Part shown: positions 12,736 through 26,223 of the stretch, piece by piece
Layout: the number at the start of each line of letters is the position of its first letter
Position numbering within the stretch: position 1 is the stretch's first letter
Source: Myrica gale
Lineage: Eukaryota > Streptophyta > Magnoliopsida > Fagales > Myricaceae
Reading direction: 5' to 3'
Assembly: GCA_963930655.1 (NCBI GenBank)
Contig: OZ005604.1
Location: 19,106,001-19,170,000, forward strand
Length of the DNA stretch: 64,000 nucleotides
Notes under the pieces: generated by a model
The model's input: the letters and a program-made list of their open reading frames with translations, nothing else
Told to the model about the DNA's origin: nothing
Databases searched by the model: none
Position numbers and translations under genes: made by a program

Positions 12736-12744
12736 TATATATAC
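12736..12744 (-). promoter_or_regulatory. Candidate TATA box of the MYB gene
   Basis: On the minus strand TATATATAG lies about 105 bp upstream of the MYB start codon, with CT-rich sequence between. Position and sequence fit a plant TATA box. No transcription start is known. Confidence 0.5.
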
Positions 12745-15700
12745 ACTCTTTGCTCTTGTCTCCCTGGATTAACAATTCACAGTAATTGGAAGCTGGCTGA
12801 CGTGTGCTATCTTCCCATTTGCTAGATAATCAACTATTCTTTTTCTCCTTGCAATGACACATGTATCGGTCCTTCTCTCTCCCCAGTACGATTCCCTTTC
12901 TAGGATTGACTTCAATATTTTTTGTCGTGCATAAGTAGACCCCGTTTTTCTGTTTGTCGGGGATCCACATAGATATTGCATCCAAACAGTCCAATCGAGC
13001 ATGGCAATCTTTTAATTATATATGTTTCTCAGTATTACATGATTCCTTAATTGATTAATTATAATTTAATTATAAGAGAAATGATGAATATTAATATAAA
13101 TATATACATATATAGAGTAGTACAAGTACTATTAATGCATATGATTATTTTTTCTTTTGGAAAATTGCAAAAGGTAGAAAATATTTATGCATCCACCGAT
13201 CGTTAATTAATGCACAGCCCATTGACATTGTCCAAGTTAAAAAGACAATAACAACAACCAATCTTTAACAAAAGTCTAACACATACAAAACACACTAGCA
13301 TATATATATAACACTAAATATTGGTGAACACTACAGAACATATGGGATATGCATGCCTAGTAATGAACATGTCCAGCAAATTAATTAACTAATAGACAAA
13401 TATGAAAGATAAAGAGAGCAGCTTGAAACCCTAGCAATGAAAACATACTTCATTGTTAACTCGAACCCTCTATGGCTGCAAACCTGCAACAACTCTTGCT
13501 GCTATCTCTTACCACAGGAAGACGTACGTAAACACGTGAAAAGTAGTGCATATCAAGGCCAAAATCATCTGTACATTTAATTAGATGTGCTTCCTGCAGT
13601 CTTGAATGATGCATATATATATCATGTCGTTTAATTGTCATAATCGAAATAAATTAAGCACACACAATATGACTTAAGAGATCAAGTGTGCATATGTCAA
13701 TAAATTTCCCTATCTTACATACTCCATCGAGTACTAATGCTTGATGCAGAGAGGGGAGCGGTTAAATTAAGCAAACCACAAATAGATACTATAAATTTAG
13801 AAAATCCAATTACACAATGTTTATCAAGATTAATCCGAAAGAGGAAAGAACAAACTCATTATAGACCAAAAGTGTGAGGGGCAATCCGGGTATTTCCAGT
13901 GCTAATCAATTTATTAATTATGTGCTTAGAAAAAAATTTATTAATTATGTGAAAGGATTCTACGTCGGAGGCAAATTAGGGCTCAAATAGAGTCAACATC
14001 ACGGAACAGGTGGCACGTCATCGCTGGTATAAAGAGAGACCAACCCATTTCATGCACGCAACAGGGGCCCTATTTCGTCACTGATTGCATGGCTCTCACA
14101 ATCTTTTTACGTATTTATATAGATCAATATGGGTCCTCATCGTCTTTATGAAATTTCTTGCCAGCTTAATTACGCTGTAGACGTAGAGCCCACTCTGGAA
14201 CGGGGTTGGCTCCTCTCTAGCAGCACCTCCCTTTGTTGATATCTACTTACCAATAACATTGTGCCAGATCACCAAGTAGAAGACAGTTTCCGACACTAAT
14301 CAGGGTTTCATAATTTGGCTCTGGGAACAGTCAAGGAAGAAGTATTACACTTAAAATGGTTGAAAGTATCTTTTTAACCATCTCTAAACAAGCACCTTTC
14401 CCTCTACTTTGTTGAGAAATGTCGTTGTTAGATCAGCTACCCTAGGAGGGGGCTCAAGTAGTTTTTAAGTTGATCGCCAAGAAGTTGCGGGATTAATATA
14501 TATTTAGCCTTTGTGAACCAAACGAATAGGATTTATAGCACAAAGTTTTATAAGTTTGATGCGTAACTCTGAAAGAGAAAAGCAGAGTAATGCACGAATT
14601 TTCCTTTTCTTCTTTTTAGCCAGAAAGGATAATGAAGGAAACAAAAATAGACTCAAGATGCTTATTTTGTATATATCGATGGCTGAAAAGAGATTGATGC
14701 AGGTATATTTATCGTATTTTCACTGCTCTTGGACTGGGGATTCCTATGTATTGGGTCTGATTGTGATTCACAATTTAGAGGGTGAAAATTGCTCATCAGC
14801 AAGTTCTATCTCGCGCTTTCAGCTTCATCTTTTTTCGTTCTCGACAAAATTGGAAGTCAACAAAACCTTTTTCAAGCCCTAAGATCAGAAAACGGAAAGT
14901 ACTATATATAAAGCATATGGATTCATGGTAGATGATAGTCCGGGCCGGTGACATTGCTCATTTCTGCCATGATCAACTCCTAGGGTTTAGGAATCGAATG
15001 TAAGCTGTTTAATCCAACACATACCATACTCCTCATGATAAATTTAACACCTTATAGCAATCAGAATTAAACTTTGGTTTTGTCACGAAACTTACGAAGA
15101 TTAATAGATGGGGACATGAAAGGATGTGACCGTCATTGACCCTCGAGGGAGCTGGTTAGACAGGAAGTTGGTGCAGCAAACACCCCAAATTTCCATCCCG
15201 TTTGACACCCCAAGACTATCTTCTTTAACGCATGGGAACCTGTCCATGGTATTTGTTGATGCCTTCGTCCTTTCCTCTTTGTCCTGTATGGAGATATTTA
15301 TGAGATATGAGGGATCATACCACCATTTTTTTCCCTCCCAAGAGGAAGAGAGATTGTTTAAGCATTGATCATGACCAACATAATGACAGAAGCAATGCTC
15401 GTATCACGCAAATTAGCTGCGGCAATGTTTTCTGTTTGGTACGACGAAGACAATATAATATTATGAAACTCAAAACATCTGCAAATAGAAAAACTTATTA
15501 CTACGCGCTTTTGCTCCATTCCAAGTCTGACAGCCATGCATTTTTATTGCAAGATCAATGTGGGAATATATATATGCATTGAGATATTACGTTCCATTAA
15601 TTAAAGTTTCATTACCTGATCTATCACGTTTAAATCAAGTCTGTTCTTGCATGAACTAGCTCGAGAGATTAATATTGTACGTGTGCTTGAACAAGTCCAG

Positions 15701-18252
15701 TTTTGTCTTGCTCAACTCTTGACTTGTTCAATTAACAAACCTTAACGTTAGGTTTACAATTCTTCACTTAATGCATATATATATAATACAACATGCATTA
15801 ATTAAGCTGCTTAGTTATGAACCATCTGCATACATACATGTATATTTGCAGTAGTTTCCATTGTAATTAATAGCCAATCTGTAAATGAATATGCTACGGT
15901 GTGTTTATGCTGACTCATTATATATGCATCGGAAAGGTTACAAAGATGACCTTTTCGTGCGCATAAACTCAAAATCGAGGGTCCGATTTGTCCCAATCAA
16001 ACAAGAAAGTCTATGTTCTTTTTTTGGAGCTCTCTCTTTCGAACATAAGCTCATGGCAAAGCATCACATCAACAACCACAGAGTCAAAGCAACAAGGACG
16101 ACAAGTGAGAAACCCCATCTTCTCTCCCTCCAAATATTTTTCTGTCCTGTAAAATTCCTCTAAATTTAATTCTCAGATTAAGGGTTGAGAGAAAGCATGG
16201 ATCGAAAACAAAAAACCAAAAAGTTGACATTAAGATTAAAAAATCGATCGCTATCGCCTTCTTTACGAAAATCTAGCTACAGATTTGCAAACACATACGT
16301 TCATGGACAAAGATTGCTTCTTCAACTAAGGTTCCTTTGTCTTGTGGACCGTCTATTCATATCAGAAAGGAAGCAGGTTAATTTAAAAAGAATTTAGATA
16401 GTCCTTGATGTCAGCTTAAAATTTTCCTATCGATTAGAAAAATCATGGTTGTAGTGTCAGCTAAACAATTGATTTGCTTGCTCAGTTAAGTTTCTACCCA
16501 ATACATCTAAAACTAGGACTTTCTGTGCTTCCCATGCCGCGTATATGATTTGTGTCTTTCCCTTTCCATGCAGAGGAAAACATCAATCCTTAGTTTATAT
16601 TATAGTTCAGCACGTACGTATCCATACCATGTGCCCTTTAAACTATTGGCCTTTGGCTTTCTTCTGGCGAAGATTAAGAGGAATGCAAACCATCAGGAAA
16701 AACGGGTGTTCTTTCTCGAATTATATAAGAGCATTATCCCGTTATGTAATTTTCACGTTCTTCTATAAAATCCAGCGCGGAGTTTCCCGTCAGATATTAA
16801 TTAGCAGACGCAAATAAGCAGCGCTATAGCAAAAAAAAAGGCTCTTCAAAAGGATGTAAAAAATGAGAAAGCTGTTTCAAGCGAGCTTATTTTCTGTGCC
16901 TTGTTAAGCGTGTATCTTTGTTGTGCTCATCTTCTCTGAAGAGAGAGGATCGACAGATTTGGTGTCAGTGGTTAAGACATGAAAGCATACCTGAGAAGAA
17001 AACTCATCTGGTTTCCACGTTGACTTGATAAGTGTGCGCTACCTTTAATAAGGTCCAGATCCCTCTTGAATCATATGAATTTCACAGGCGCATGCAGTAG
17101 CCAGTGGATCGTAGACTCGGAGAACCCAGATCGATCGGGTTAACAGTACTTATCAACTTGTAATTACCACCTTAAAGCTGAATTCCATCTTCATCTTGAA
17201 ACAATTCAAAGAAAAATAGGATTAGTATTAATCATGACCTTCTATTGAGATAAAGGAAGAAATAAATGATTTTAGCATTTTTAATTCTTTCAGTTATTCT
17301 TCTTAATTTCTATCTGGACCACACAACAAATCAGCTGAGAATGGCCTGGAATCGCCTGGAATAGTAGGGTTTCCTTTCTTTCTTTCTTTCTTATGATCAG
17401 TGACAGTGACAGTCATATTTCTAAGCATCTTCAAACGCTTGATTAAACAATTTACACACCGCAACCAAGACGCCACCAAAATAGTACTATTCATGACAGA
17501 TAGCTTCCATTACGTCGAGTACACGTGAATCGTATTTGGGGATCACACCCCGGCCGATCGAACACCAACTTCAACATTTTCAAACTATTAATAGCTAAAC
17601 AACCCTAACACAAAGCATAGAAAAAAAGATGTGGGGTCTAGAAAATCCATGCTAATTTCACAAAATCTTTACCGTTTCAATGATAACTACGTACATGTCA
17701 AAAGGTATGTTTACTTTAAAGCTGGTGTTCAAGGACTTGAACCCCTATTGGCCATTTACCAATCAACCACACATTATTCTCACCTAATAATAAGCTGCTT
17801 ACATTACAAGTAAGAGTCGCACATATTCTGATTTATTCTCTAACGACAATTACAGGGAGTTTGTCATTGATTCAAATTTCCAATTAATTATTTCTTCTAG
17901 CTTCATAATGAAGCTCCTTAATTAATTGTTTACAATAATTAGCCCGTAGTTTTCTCAACCGTTTGTCCAACGTCGATCATCATGATGGTGACTAGATTGC
18001 CACTCCATGATAAATATAACCAATCGTACTATATCATGTGATTCATGATGAATGTTTATATTTATATATAATTAATATAGGATTAACAATTTTAAAGTAG
18101 TGTTTCAAGTCATTGTTTTAGCAATCAACCACTACATCTTCCATATGTTGGCTTAACTTCCATTGGCAGTGACATCACCTCACAGCTAAATAAGGACAGT
18201 GAAGGTTAGTGACACTGACAGTTAATGATTTATGTATTAATGTGGGAACACA
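12745..18252. other. Gene-free region upstream of the MYB gene
   Basis: The proximal part is presumably the MYB promoter. I see no other gene, RNA or bounded transposon. Open frames at 14556-14882 and 15126-15582 lack any recognisable domain. Confidence 0.4.
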
Positions 18253-18260
18253 TGATTAGA

Positions 18261-19581
18261 CAGAGGCGGATCCAGGGGTGCGGCCTTGGGCGGCCGCCCC
18301 CCATTGGACCTGCCAAAAACAATTATTATATGTAAAAAAAAATTATTTTTATTTTTTATTATAAGTTGGTATGGGCCTATGGGAGCCCGATCGACCCCCA
18401 TAGGCTCAGGCCAACCCTGGTTTTAAGCTTGCAGAGCCTGATTTTAAGTGTGTATTGATTGTCTCTACTTCCAGTAGTCTTGGCCGGTTAAAGGTGTTAG
18501 AGAAATCGTCAAATGATTTTTACTTGGCAAATGTGGATCTCCTTCTACGTGGACCTGAACAACCTGGTGCTAGAGAAATCAAGTCTTTTGGGTTTTTTTT
18601 TTCCTAGAAATGAGTATATGTGTATCTTAGTTATACATGCTGTCTCTTTATTACTTCTTTCTTTTAGTTTTTAAAGTATATTTTCTTTGGAGTGGAAGAT
18701 TTGACAATTTGATATTTGCATCTTAACTGGACATTGTGAGGCAACTAGTGCTTTGATCAAACCTAATTAATGTATTTGCATTTGAATACTAACAATGATA
18801 AATCCCCTGGTAGCCTATAGGACACTGGCAATTTATTGAACAATTTGGGCAATTTATAGTTAACAGCAAAGTCTCCATACTATTATAGGAATTATAATGC
18901 AAAACTTCCCAGTTATTTTTGTAGTACTTGATACTGGAAATTCTAGTGTATATCTCCCTTGACTCTCAGCTCTCTCTCAATCTCATTATTTAAATTTTTG
19001 AAAGTTTCAATTTTTGCAGGATACTCGAGATTTTACACTTGAAAATTGCTGGACCTCCAACCCCTAGTATGTCCCTCTATCCAAGATTCTCTCTCTACAA
19101 TTCAATAGAAAAATTCATTTATTTAGTATGCTAAAAATGCTTTAGGGTTTGAAATTTTGTGAGTTGTGAAATTGTTGGAGGATGAGATTGAATTGATTTG
19201 GATATCTTAGGGCTATAGAGGTTTCTACCTATAAATTTCTAATTTTTTAATTTTTTTCCCAAAATAAATAGAAACCCACTCATATTTTTAGGTCCCGAAT
19301 TAATTATTTAGCTGATTTTTGTTTGTTTAGGATTTTTCATGTCCTTGAATTTCTGTGGAGTTCTTGCTGCTCAAACTATCATTTTCTTATATATATATAA
19401 GATGCAAATTAGTAGGATCTAATTGTCATTTTCCCATATAAGATGCAAATATTTTTTAATGCTTTTTAATCCTTAATTTTCGATATTTTAACTCTTAAGA
19501 CATTTTTTACATTACGTTAAGAATTTTTTTTTGTCATTTCGCCTTCGACTCCCTTCAAATTGGATCATGGATCTGCCACTG
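18261..19581. mobile_element. Non-autonomous hAT element, CAGTGGCGGATCCA ends
   Basis: This 1321-bp element has ends CAGAGGCGGATCCA (left) and TGGATCTGCCACTG (right), which are inverted with two mismatches. It is bounded by a perfect 8-bp duplication TGATTAGA at 18253-18260 and 19582-19589. The interior has no transposase open frame, so movement would need enzyme from elsewhere. The ends match those of the larger hAT copy at 22839-24499, so the two probably belong to one family. Confidence 0.9.
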
Positions 19582-20032
19582 TGATTAGACATATATATAT
19601 ATATATATAATATCAAGTTACACAAAATACCATATTATTGAGATAATATTATCTCTTTTGGTCGCAGGCATATAAATAGCCTAATTGTAGTTTCTATTGT
19701 CCACCACCCAACGTACGTTACGGCCAGCTCGATATGTGACAATGTATGGACTGGTGATCAGGTATTCTTCCATTGGAGTGAAATAGGTAAAGCTGATATT
19801 CGGATCCAGGTGGTACGTTAGGGTACGTTTAGACTAGATTAGCCACATGGGGTAAGTACTCGATCTGAGTTCTCAATTCAGAACTATTAATTGCGCGCAG
19901 AATAGTGGCTCCTAGGTTTTGAAGTGATCATACGAAAGGAGAAATAGCTAACAAAAGGCTACCTTACTAACTAATGTATAGAGTATTCTAATAAGGTGCA
20001 TAAATTAAAAAAAATCAAAACCACATATATAT

Positions 20033-21082
20033 GGGAAAAGTCACTTTTTACCCTTGAACTATCAAGGCAATTTCAAACAGGATCTCAAATTATCAATCTT
20101 GACACATTAAGTCATCTAACTTCCATAATCAATCAAATTGACCCTTCTGTCTAAACTTAATTACCGTCCAAATTGACATAACCTTGATCACACACACCAG
20201 AAGTAATATTTTTTTGATATGATTTGACCAACATGCTCCTACTCCAGTTAAGGAAAAAATCACTTTGAGCCCTTAAATTACCAATTAAATTTCAAGCATT
20301 AACTCATACTATTAATCTTGACACATTAATTAAGTCCTCCAACTTCCACAATCCAAATTGACTGAATCTTGATCACGCGCACAGACGTTACATTTTTTCG
20401 TGCATTGTTTGTAACTGTCTCAACACTCTTTTTCCATGATCACACATGGGTGGGTCGTACCAACTGAAAAAGTTGCAGGATTCTCTAGCCTATACGACAA
20501 GCATTCGATATTATTATTGATAATCGCAGTACCTAATAAAATTGTATGGGGGAATGATTTCAGGGAAGAAACATGTCTTTACTGAAAAAGATGTAATATT
20601 AATCGGAATAGACAACATTAAAACACACAACTCCACACAAGAAGAAACATCTCAGCTAGCAGATATGCATCTTCTAAGCTAAAATGAAAACCTAAACACC
20701 TAAGGTCTATAAAATAACTATAGAGAGACAGAGAGGGAAGAAGATGGACACCAAAAATGTGTGTGTGACCAAGGTTCCGTTATTTTGGTGGTAAATCTGG
20801 ATAGAAGGCTCAATTTGATTGATTATTGAAGTTAGAGGACGTAATGTATCAAGATTGGTAGTTTGTGGTCCTATTTGAAATTGTTTTGGTAGTTCGAGGA
20901 TTCAATTAAGTGACTTTTCTCCTTAAGGGGCATGTTGGTCAGATCCTATCAAAAAAATGTCGCACTAGACGGAGATCTCACTTTGAATGATTGTGAAAGT
21001 TGAATGGTTTAATGTGTATTGCTAGTTAAGTGTCCTGTTTGAAATTTGAGTAGTAGATCAAGGGTTAAAAGTGACTTTTTTC
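20033..21082. mobile_element. MULE-like element with nested long inverted repeats
   Basis: Ends GGGAAAAGTCACTTTTTACC (left) and GGTTAAAAGTGACTTTTTTC (right) are inverted. The arms hold two modules each: copies of the AAAATCACTTT motif start at about 20033 and 20250 on the left, with inverted partners ending near 20925 and 21082. Flanks CATATATAT (20024-20032) and TATATATAT (21083-21091) match at 8 of 9 bases, fitting a 9-bp MULE duplication, though AT-rich sequence makes this weak. No coding capacity is seen. A transcript would fold into a long hairpin. Confidence 0.65.
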
Positions 21083-21854
21083 TATATATATATAAAAGTG
21101 TACATGTAACATATAATCAGAATTCACTATTCAAAGCTGGTCTGCACAAACACGGACCAAAGAATAGTAACTTGAAAGAGGTCAGAAGTAGATAGTAGAT
21201 GAAGCAAACTTCAAATTGAAGGGAAGGTACATGACTTGTTTTATTCAGAAATACATGTAGTGTGAACGTATGTACTCGGTTTAGGCGCCCTACCTGCAGA
21301 TTGGCTTACTCTCGTTGTTATTTCTAAACAACAATAATAGTTTATATATATATATTCTAATTAAACAGAAATCAATCAAATTATTGCATAACTTGTATAT
21401 ATATACATATTGCATTATATATAGAACTAACAATCGGCGTACCTACACGGTCCTCCTATACTATTTTATGCTTGAAGTTATACGCTTGCATTTGACCTAT
21501 TTCTATGTCTATCTACAAAGAATTCCATTGGGCTGATCAGGAAGCTGTAATTACTATGAGATGAACCCAAATTAATTTTATTTGGAAATTACTATATATA
21601 TTTAGCAACTATTATATATGCCGAGGGGATTAGCTAAATTTGATTGTATATGATTAATGGTACGTAGTTGCTTAAAATGGTCATCGCGTGATCATGGCCT
21701 TGGAGGAATTATGTATAATATGACGTTATACGTCTTGACAAGTTGTAGATATACTACATACGTAATGTGGACTTTCATGCATTACGTACCACCCCCACGA
21801 TGTAAGGTAGATTTCGAATCTAGTACTAAGTCCGCCCATCAAAATCATTGTTGA

Positions 21855-21858
<4 letters not shown>

Positions 21859-21906
<48 letters not shown>
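21859..21906. repeat. (AT)24 microsatellite
   Basis: An uninterrupted AT dinucleotide run of 48 bp. Confidence 0.95.
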
Positions 21907-21908
<2 letters not shown>

Positions 21909-22830
21909 TTAATTAATGTACGTAACCAATTGGTTTTAATTTTTAATACTCTATTCAAACTCCAATTTGACAAAATATTTATCACAAGTGTAGCCACAAA
22001 AATGATATTCCATGTAACTATGTACGTGCGTAGGACGTCACTAGCGCACGCGTCAAACATTAAACAAAAAAAATATATAGAAGACCAGTATGCTTAATAT
22101 TCCAATTGTAGATGCTCCAAGAAATAAAATAATTATGCCGCCTTTATAAACAATCTAGGAATATACACAATTTTTCCTCTTAATTAGAGAATTATATATC
22201 AGGCAGAAATGGAAAAGGAGGCTCTAGCCCAACCAAAGGAAGCTCTTTTATTTAATTTTTTTTTTCTAGGCAACCAAGGAAGTTCTTATAACTAGCTAGC
22301 TAGCTAAGGCCGTAAATTGTGAATGAACCTAACCACAATATGGTCGAAGAACAACTGATCATATGTCCTAGGTTGTGCTGGCCTACTAGCATTTAGTTGA
22401 TATATAGAAATTGTAGTGGTATATTTCATATATGCTACCACTTGACGTTAACATGAGTGTTGTTTGTTTCTCTTGATACGATATTATCGTATCACGGCAG
22501 GTAGGAAGCCGGCCAGGAACAGAATTTAGGGGAGTATTTTGGACCCATATGCCTCAACTACGTACATTGCATTAATACACTTACTTACCCCAAAAAAAAT
22601 ATTCAATTCCACAAATTAGCAGGCTTGAATAAGAATTCAAACTTCTTTACCAAACACATCTAACTCGTATATAATTTTTGTTGTATAATGTTAAGGAAAT
22701 CAAACCAACATGTAGAATTGGTCATGCATTAAGACTTGACTCAGCTCATTATTTAGGTTTTTTTTCTTCGTATAAAATATAGGGAATCACGGTAGTATCT
22801 ATTTTTCATCTCACTTAAACCCGAGATTAC
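21907..22830. other. Gene-free intergenic stretch
   Basis: I see no gene or bounded repeat between the AT tract and the hAT element. Confidence 0.4.
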
Positions 22831-23550
22831 CGCATGACCAGTGGCGGATCTAAGGGGGGCCAACCGGGGCCCATAACGTTGAGTTTTTTATATATATATA
22901 TATAACATATGGCTTTTTTCATTAAGCTGGCCCCCCTCCACTTCATTGTGACTAGTTGGAGTGCTTTCATAATAGACTGCTTTATTACCCTACAAGTGGC
23001 GACTAATTTCAATGTCTCCCGTATCCATTGGTAGTACATTTCTTATCTTTTGGACTTGAGTGCAAACATGATTGCGACTTGTAAGTATGAGAATCAGTAT
23101 CCGTGAAAGTTCACTTATTACTTTTTTTAGGCAAATATTAATGGTTTGGCATGTACTATACTGGAAGAGAGTGGAGGGGGGGGGGACATTTAGTGGGTTG
23201 TGACTTGAGTAGTAGAGATGGAGAGGGTAAACATGGGTCAAAATATTTGTGGGTCTCTAATTTCAGATTTCTTTAATTATATTGATCGGGAATAAACGTA
23301 TACTGAGCAAAAGACATGGAAACAAGTAGCATAAACACTTCTTTTTTTCAGTCATGTGGATTTGATTGCAGTATTTTTTCTTTCATTTCCTTTAAACATG
23401 TGGATGATGGAGATTATACTTATATACTTGGGTGATTTAGATGATTAATTTAATGATGTTGGATACTATTCACTAGAAATAAATATGTCCTCATGTTCTT
23501 AAGACTAGTTTGTGAAATATTGATAAATTTTGTTTTATTTTGTTTAGATA

Positions 23551-24315
23551 ATGGATAAGTTTTTTATAAAAAAATCAGCGGAGTCGTCTAACACTCTTAA
23601 TGTGGCTGCTACTTCTGAAACGAATACTAGTTCGAAAAGACCCTGTTTTTTATTTAGTTCAGATGATATTGTTGCTGACCCAGGGTTACGTAAACCCATT
23701 GAAGAATATAATTTTGGGATTAAGGGGGCGTTTGTTTCCCAATTATTCCACCCCTCAATATTTCCAAACAATCATAAAATAATCTCTCCTCATTAAATTA
23801 TAAAATAATATTATACTATTCAATTAAATCTTCTCTCTCCTCACTTTTCTATAAAATACTATACTTTTTCACAAATCTCAATACCCAAAATTTTCAAAAC
23901 CTCAATATTTCCACAAACAAACACCACTAAGGATCAAGTTCGCAAGGAATATTGTTGTTGACCCAGGGTTACATAAACTCATTGAAGAATATCATGGTTC
24001 AAAGATTATCAATGGTTGGAATATAGCGTATCAGAGGATGCGGCGTATTGTTTATGGTGTTATCTATTTAAGCGAAGTAGAGGATCAAGATCTGGGAGAG
24101 ATGTGTTTACATCTACGGGATTTAATAATTGTAAAAAGGGAGTGAAGGTATTTGGTGACCATATTGGTGCAGTTAATAGTGCTCACAATGATGCTAGAAG
24201 ACAATGTGAAGCACTCAGAAATTAGCGACAAAGTGTGCCACACATTTTGAAACTATTGATAACGAAGTCATATTGCAACGTTTTCAGAAGATGCAGAGCC
24301 GTAGGATCCAATTGT
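23551..24315 (+). pseudogene. Truncated TTF-type zinc-finger hAT transposase
   Basis: The start MDKFFIKKSAES at 23551 and the later ADPGLRKPIEEYNFG are typical of the N-terminus of plant hAT proteins related to ZMYM1 (TTF-type zinc finger, DUF4371 family). After the nested MITE the frame resumes with KDQVRKEY. A duplicated segment and a shift follow, then WLEYSVSEDAAYCLWCYLFK with the TTF finger cysteines, then AVNSAHNDARRQCEALRN and a stop. The rest of the transposase is gone. Confidence 0.8.
23724..23927. mobile_element. PIF/Harbinger-like MITE nested in the hAT element
   Basis: A 204-bp AT-rich insert with ends GGGGGCGTTTGTTT (left) and AAACAAACACCAC (right), bounded by TAA at 23721-23723 and 23928-23930, the 3-bp duplication of the PIF/Harbinger superfamily. 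Removing it with one TAA rejoins the transposase frame from NFGIK to DQVRKEY, so the boundaries are exact. Confidence 0.85.
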
Positions 24316-24507
24316 CATCTCTCTGTCTCAGCAAATAGTACAGTACATGTATTTCAATATAATATATTTTTAATATTTTAGTCTTTAATTTTCAATATAA
24401 TAGATTTTTAATGTTTTTTTACGTTACGTAATAATTTTTTTGCTGCTATTTTTCCTTAGGAGTTGGCCCCCTTCAGAATCGTTCCTGATTCCGCCACTGC
24501 ACATGAC

Positions 24508-25688
24508 GCGGGACATGGGACACTTGTGGCATTAGTGGGGCACACAAGGTCTCACACATAGCTAAGCTCCACTAGTTTTATGAACACTCAAATACCCTAC
24601 GGGGTGGGGGGCGAACTCTAGACAGTGAGGTCAGAGCTATACATACAAGACCAAGCGGCCAGACACTACGATGATCTAAAAAGTATATTACAAAGAAGCA
24701 AAGGTAATTAAGATGTAATTCACCTTTTCTTCCTATGTTATGTCTAAGAAGAAACATTGTAGCTTTTAAACATGAATTTTTTATTTATCAACAACGTTGT
24801 TCTGACTTCTGTGCCAGCCTTATTCCAAAAATCTTATATGTTTGGGCTTAGTTAATGGGCCAGATTCGAACTCGCATTAATTTCTATCCCAGGGCGGTCA
24901 CCGAGATTTAAACTGTATCCCGATCAAAACTAAAAGAAACTCGGAAATTACTATTATCAGATTATTTCACTATCATAATCTCTAACTATATACTTAGAAA
25001 AAAAAAAATCTCTAACTATATGGATTGGATCCTCATCGTGTAAGCCCGTTGGACCCAAGCTTTACCCATGGACCCAATGGCTAAGTTGTGAAAGTCGTGA
25101 TCTGCGACACAGATGGCCTATCTTAAACCTAACCCGATTTGACTCCAATGAAAGAAGAGAGGCTTATGGGCCAACACTATTTGTTGCGGTCAGAGATAGC
25201 CCAAAGCTTTAGATGTGTTGAATCGTTGATACCACACCACCAAGCGAATTGTTTTTTTGAGTCGGCATTCAGCAACCCAACACGCTAGCCGAACGCTCCT
25301 CCGCCCCTTTTTGCTGGGAGCCACTTTGGTGCTCCTTTTTGCCGGTGCTGGCATGGACGGAACTCTGGAGAATGGAGACTGAGGTGCTCGGACCTCCTCT
25401 CCTCCGGCGACTGAAACCGCCATTACCATTTACGGTGATGGGTTATAAATGTAAAACGGGTCTGTGGTGGATGGATTGTGTAGGTCCTCTAGCCCAATTG
25501 GTAGTGGACTTTATGGCCTGTAGATTTATGGCCCTTTTCGGCTTGTGGCTTGATGGCCTTCTGCGCCCTTCTCTCTCTCTGATGTAATGGGCTCCATGCC
25601 CCTATGTTTTGTAACCAGTCCAGAGGCCCAAAAATGCTCAGCATCTCTTGTACTTTCCCCACTATGAAATAAACACAGTAATTGCGGA
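24508..25688. other. Gene-free intergenic stretch
   Basis: I see no supported gene. A tRNA A-box-like CTAGCCCAATTGGTAG lies near 25489 but has no matching B box. Confidence 0.4.
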
Positions 25689-25697
25689 GAAAAAAAT

Positions 25698-26223
25698 AGT
25701 TAATTACAATTTTCTCCTTCAAACTATCACTCGATTCTTAAATACTCTCACAAACTTTAACTCGTTGCAACTCACCCCCATAAACTATACTTCTCATTGC
25801 GATTTCATTCTCCAACATGCTAAAGTTGTTGTACTGAACGGTTTTCGTCCCATAAAAATGACACTTCACCTTCTCCTTATTTGAAAAGACAAATTTGACC
25901 AAGTCGATTCTAAGTGAGTCATCTTTTTTATTTTTTTTAAAAAATCAACTAACTTTATATTATTTTTTGGCTCTACGAATTGATTTTGTCACTGTGGAAG
26001 GCTAAGGAGGACTCAAACGAGAGTGAAATTGTCTTTTCACATAAGGAGCATGTCACGTGTCTGTTAGGTGAGATATAAATCGTTTGACATGATGACTTCA
26101 GTTGGTCGAGGGATGAAATGACAATGAGAAGTATATTTTATGGAGTGAGTTGCAACGAGTTAAAATTTGTTTGATTATTTAAAAATTGAATAGTAGTTTT
26201 GAGGAAGAAAATTGTAATTAACT
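25698..26223. mobile_element. Long-inverted-repeat MITE, probably MULE type
   Basis: This 526-bp element starts AGTTAATTACAATTTTCTCC and ends GAAAATTGTAATTAACT. The inverted arms extend about 110-150 bp with moderate divergence, including the pair TCGTTGCAACTCAC / GTGAGTTGCAACGAG. Flanks at 25689-25697 and 26224-26232 are both A-rich and match at 7 of 9 bases, which is weak evidence for a duplication. No coding capacity. Confidence 0.65.

Larger units (their letters stand above)
22839..24499 (+). mobile_element. hAT element with TTF/ZMYM-type transposase remnant
   Basis: This 1661-bp element has ends CAGTGGCGGATCT (left) and GATTCCGCCACTG (right), inverted. It is flanked by CGCATGAC (22831-22838) and CACATGAC (24500-24507), an 8-bp duplication with one transition. 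Inside is the start of a TTF/ZMYM-type hAT transposase on the plus strand, but the catalytic and dimerisation parts are missing, so this is an internally deleted copy. A smaller MITE is nested at 23724-23927. Confidence 0.88.

Noticed and set aside
25480-25530. tRNA A-box-like CTAGCCCAATTGGTAGTGG
   Set aside because: No B box (GGTTCGAATCC type) follows at the right distance and no cloverleaf can be drawn.
25190-25587. Open frames on both strands with GC-richer DNA
   Set aside because: No recognisable domain, splice pattern or start context.
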